Positions 4,975 through 5,602 of a stretch of 5,602 nt of DNA are shown here, piece by piece. The stretch comes from Clostridioides sp. (GTDB taxonomy: Bacteria > Bacillota > Clostridia > Peptostreptococcales > Peptostreptococcaceae). Below the pieces are notes generated by a model. That model was given only the letters and a program-made list of their open reading frames with translations, was not told where the DNA came from and searched no databases. Each line of letters opens with the position of its first letter. Position 1 is the stretch's first letter. The stretch lies in the NCBI GenBank assembly GCA_031272305.1, contig JAISUA010000012.1, positions 1 to 5,602 of the forward strand. Direction: 5' to 3'. Both the position numbers and the translations under genes were made by a program.

Positions 4975-5247
4975 ATGAGTGATAATTTTAAATTTTTTTG
5001 TCACAAGAAATGCGAGTATTTTCCATGCCATAAATTTGAAAATGAAGATGAATTTAATTGTTTGTTTTGCTACTGTCCTCTCTATGCTCTAGGAGATAAA
5101 TGTGGAGGCAATCCTAGATTCGTCGCTGGTGGAATCAAGGATTGTTCTAATTGCACTTTGCCACATCACAAGAAAAATTATGAGTATATTATGAAAAAAT
5201 ATATGGATATAGTTGAAATAGTAAAACAAAACTGCAATCAAGAATAA
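4975..5247 (+). CDS. Cysteine-rich small-domain protein (zf-like family), function unknown
   Basis: The product is 90 residues, about the full length of this single-domain family, which is annotated as a probable metal-binding domain. Ten cysteines are present: Cys9, 13, 18, 29, 32, 34, 43, 57, 60 and 87. Key blocks are FPCHKF (16-21), NCLFCYCPLYALGDKCGG (28-45), KDCSNC (55-60) and TLPHHKKNYEYI (61-72). His10, His19, His64 and His65 could add metal ligands. There is no signal peptide or membrane segment, so it is probably cytosolic and binds zinc or an Fe-S cluster; which one cannot be told from the sequence. The C-terminus looks helical. AGGTGA (4963-4968), six bases before the ATG, supports the start. 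It stands alone, transcribed away from hflX and closed by its own terminator. I recognise the family but know no established role for it. Confidence 0.9.
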   Translation: MSDNFKFFCHKKCEYFPCHKFENEDEFNCLFCYCPLYALGDKCGGNPRFVAGGIKDCSNCTLPHHKKNYEYIMKKYMDIVEIVKQNCNQE

Positions 5248-5253
5248 AAAATT

Positions 5254-5299
5254 CTTCTCATAAATAAGACTTATAGGAACTTCTCATAATAATACTTAT
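5254..5299. repeat. Imperfect 20-21 bp direct repeat after the Cys-rich gene
   Basis: CTTCTCATAA-ATAAGACTTAT (5254-5274) recurs as CTTCTCATAA-TAATACTTAT (5280-5299), with one gap and one mismatch and a 26-bp period. The first copy contains the short palindrome ATAAG-A-CTTAT. It starts 7 bases after the stop codon. No function is evident. Confidence 0.6.
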
Positions 5300-5310
5300 C
5301 AATATTTGAA

Positions 5311-5370
5311 TACAAAATAAAAGGGCAGATGAAAATTCTAAATAATTTTTATCTGCTCTTTCATTTTGTA
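5311..5370. terminator. Long bidirectional hairpin terminator
   Basis: A near-perfect stem runs from 5311-5337 to 5344-5370, about 27 positions with one A-C mismatch and two G-U wobbles, around a 6-nt loop. The core AAAGGGCAGAT (5320-5330) pairs with ATCTGCTCTTT (5351-5361). The core is flanked by A-rich sequence on the left and by CATTTTG on the right, so it can act for both strands. It would end the Cys-rich gene and perhaps a leftward transcript from beyond the window. Confidence 0.8.
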
Positions 5371-5389
5371 TCGCTATTTTTGAATTTTA

Positions 5390-5440
5390 TTTATAAGTTA
5401 CAAATTTTTCTTTAACAAATTGTCGATATTTTTGTATAAT
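5390..5440. promoter_or_regulatory. Overlapping divergent promoter-like sequences
   Basis: On the plus strand, TTAACA (5412-5417) and TATAAT (5435-5440) have a 17-bp spacer. On the minus strand, TTGTTA (complement of 5413-5418) and TATAAA (complement of 5390-5395) also have a 17-bp spacer. The two share the -35 region. The region is extremely A+T-rich, so chance is a real possibility. The rightward one has no clear gene in the window. The leftward one would give a short transcript that runs straight into the 5311-5370 hairpin. Confidence 0.3.
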
Positions 5441-5527
5441 CTTTTTTATTTACTATATTTCTATACTTTTTAAAAGATTTACAAATTAAAACGTTCATAA
5501 AAATTTTACTCTACATTCTTTTTTCTT

Positions 5528-5602
5528 TTATTTCTTTATTTTATATAAAATATTTAAAATGACACTCACAATAAAAATCAACAACAGAATGAATATTCCT
5601 TC
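5528..5602 (-). CDS. Possible C-terminal membrane segment of an unidentified protein (partial)
   Basis: One minus-strand frame is open from the right edge to a TAA at 5528-5530. It encodes 24 residues: an almost unbroken hydrophobic run (IFILLLIFIVSVIL) followed by NILYKIKK. That looks like a last transmembrane helix with a positively charged cytoplasmic tail. The other two minus-strand frames close sooner and have no such pattern. With so little sequence the family cannot be named, and A+T-rich noncoding DNA can mimic hydrophobic codons. The long hairpin at 5311-5370 could serve as its terminator. Confidence 0.3.
   Translation of the reverse strand, partial: EGIFILLLIFIVSVILNILYKIKK

Noticed and set aside
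5559..5602. Plus-strand ATG near the right edge as the start of a new gene
   Set aside because: No ribosome binding site precedes it, and only 14 codons are visible. The opposite strand offers a somewhat better explanation as a membrane-protein C-terminus.

Overview
This is a very A+T-rich window with Gram-positive style signals: strong AGGAGG-type ribosome binding sites, a GTG start, and rho-independent hairpins with T-tracts. The proteins look like those of low-GC anaerobic Firmicutes. The RsuA-like protein resembles the Bacillus/Clostridium YtzG type, and the small Cys-rich protein belongs to a family I associate mainly with Clostridia. I read it as a clostridial chromosome, possibly of the Peptostreptococcaceae/Tissierellia kind. 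The genus cannot be fixed from the sequence alone.

Layout, left to right. (1) The last 42 codons of metK (S-adenosylmethionine synthetase), followed by a good intrinsic terminator at 181-229. (2) A leader with a hairpin at 314-345, then rsuA (366-1475), a 16S rRNA pseudouridine synthase. It is about 130 residues longer than usual because of two Asn/Lys/Ile/Glu-rich insertions that contain tandem duplications. (3) After a 152-bp gap, rlmD (1628-3103), a TrmA/RumA-type 23S rRNA m5U methyltransferase, also carrying two short in-frame tandem duplications. (4) A 303-bp convergent gap. It contains an elaborate inverted-repeat element (3121-3250) whose inner part is a bidirectional terminator. (5) hflX on the minus strand (3407-4696), a ribosome-associated GTPase of ordinary length. 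(6) A 278-bp divergent regulatory region with promoter-like elements for both directions, a cre-like site, a 6+6 palindrome and a perfect DnaA-box 9-mer. (7) A 90-residue Cys-rich small-domain protein (4975-5247) of unknown function. (8) A 46-bp imperfect direct repeat, a long bidirectional hairpin terminator (5311-5370), a gene-poor A+T-rich stretch with overlapping divergent promoter-like sequences, and perhaps the C-terminal membrane segment of a minus-strand gene at the edge.

The theme is ribosome maintenance. MetK makes the methyl donor that RlmD uses, RsuA and RlmD modify small- and large-subunit rRNA, and HflX acts on 50S/70S ribosomes. This is ordinary housekeeping DNA, and I see no clear new multi-gene system. 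Two things deserve a second look. One is the repeated in-frame peptide insertions in two neighbouring rRNA-modification enzymes, with a similar E-x-Y-[IV]-S repeat core in both. The other is the 130-bp element at 3121-3250, which can form mutually exclusive folds between two convergent genes.
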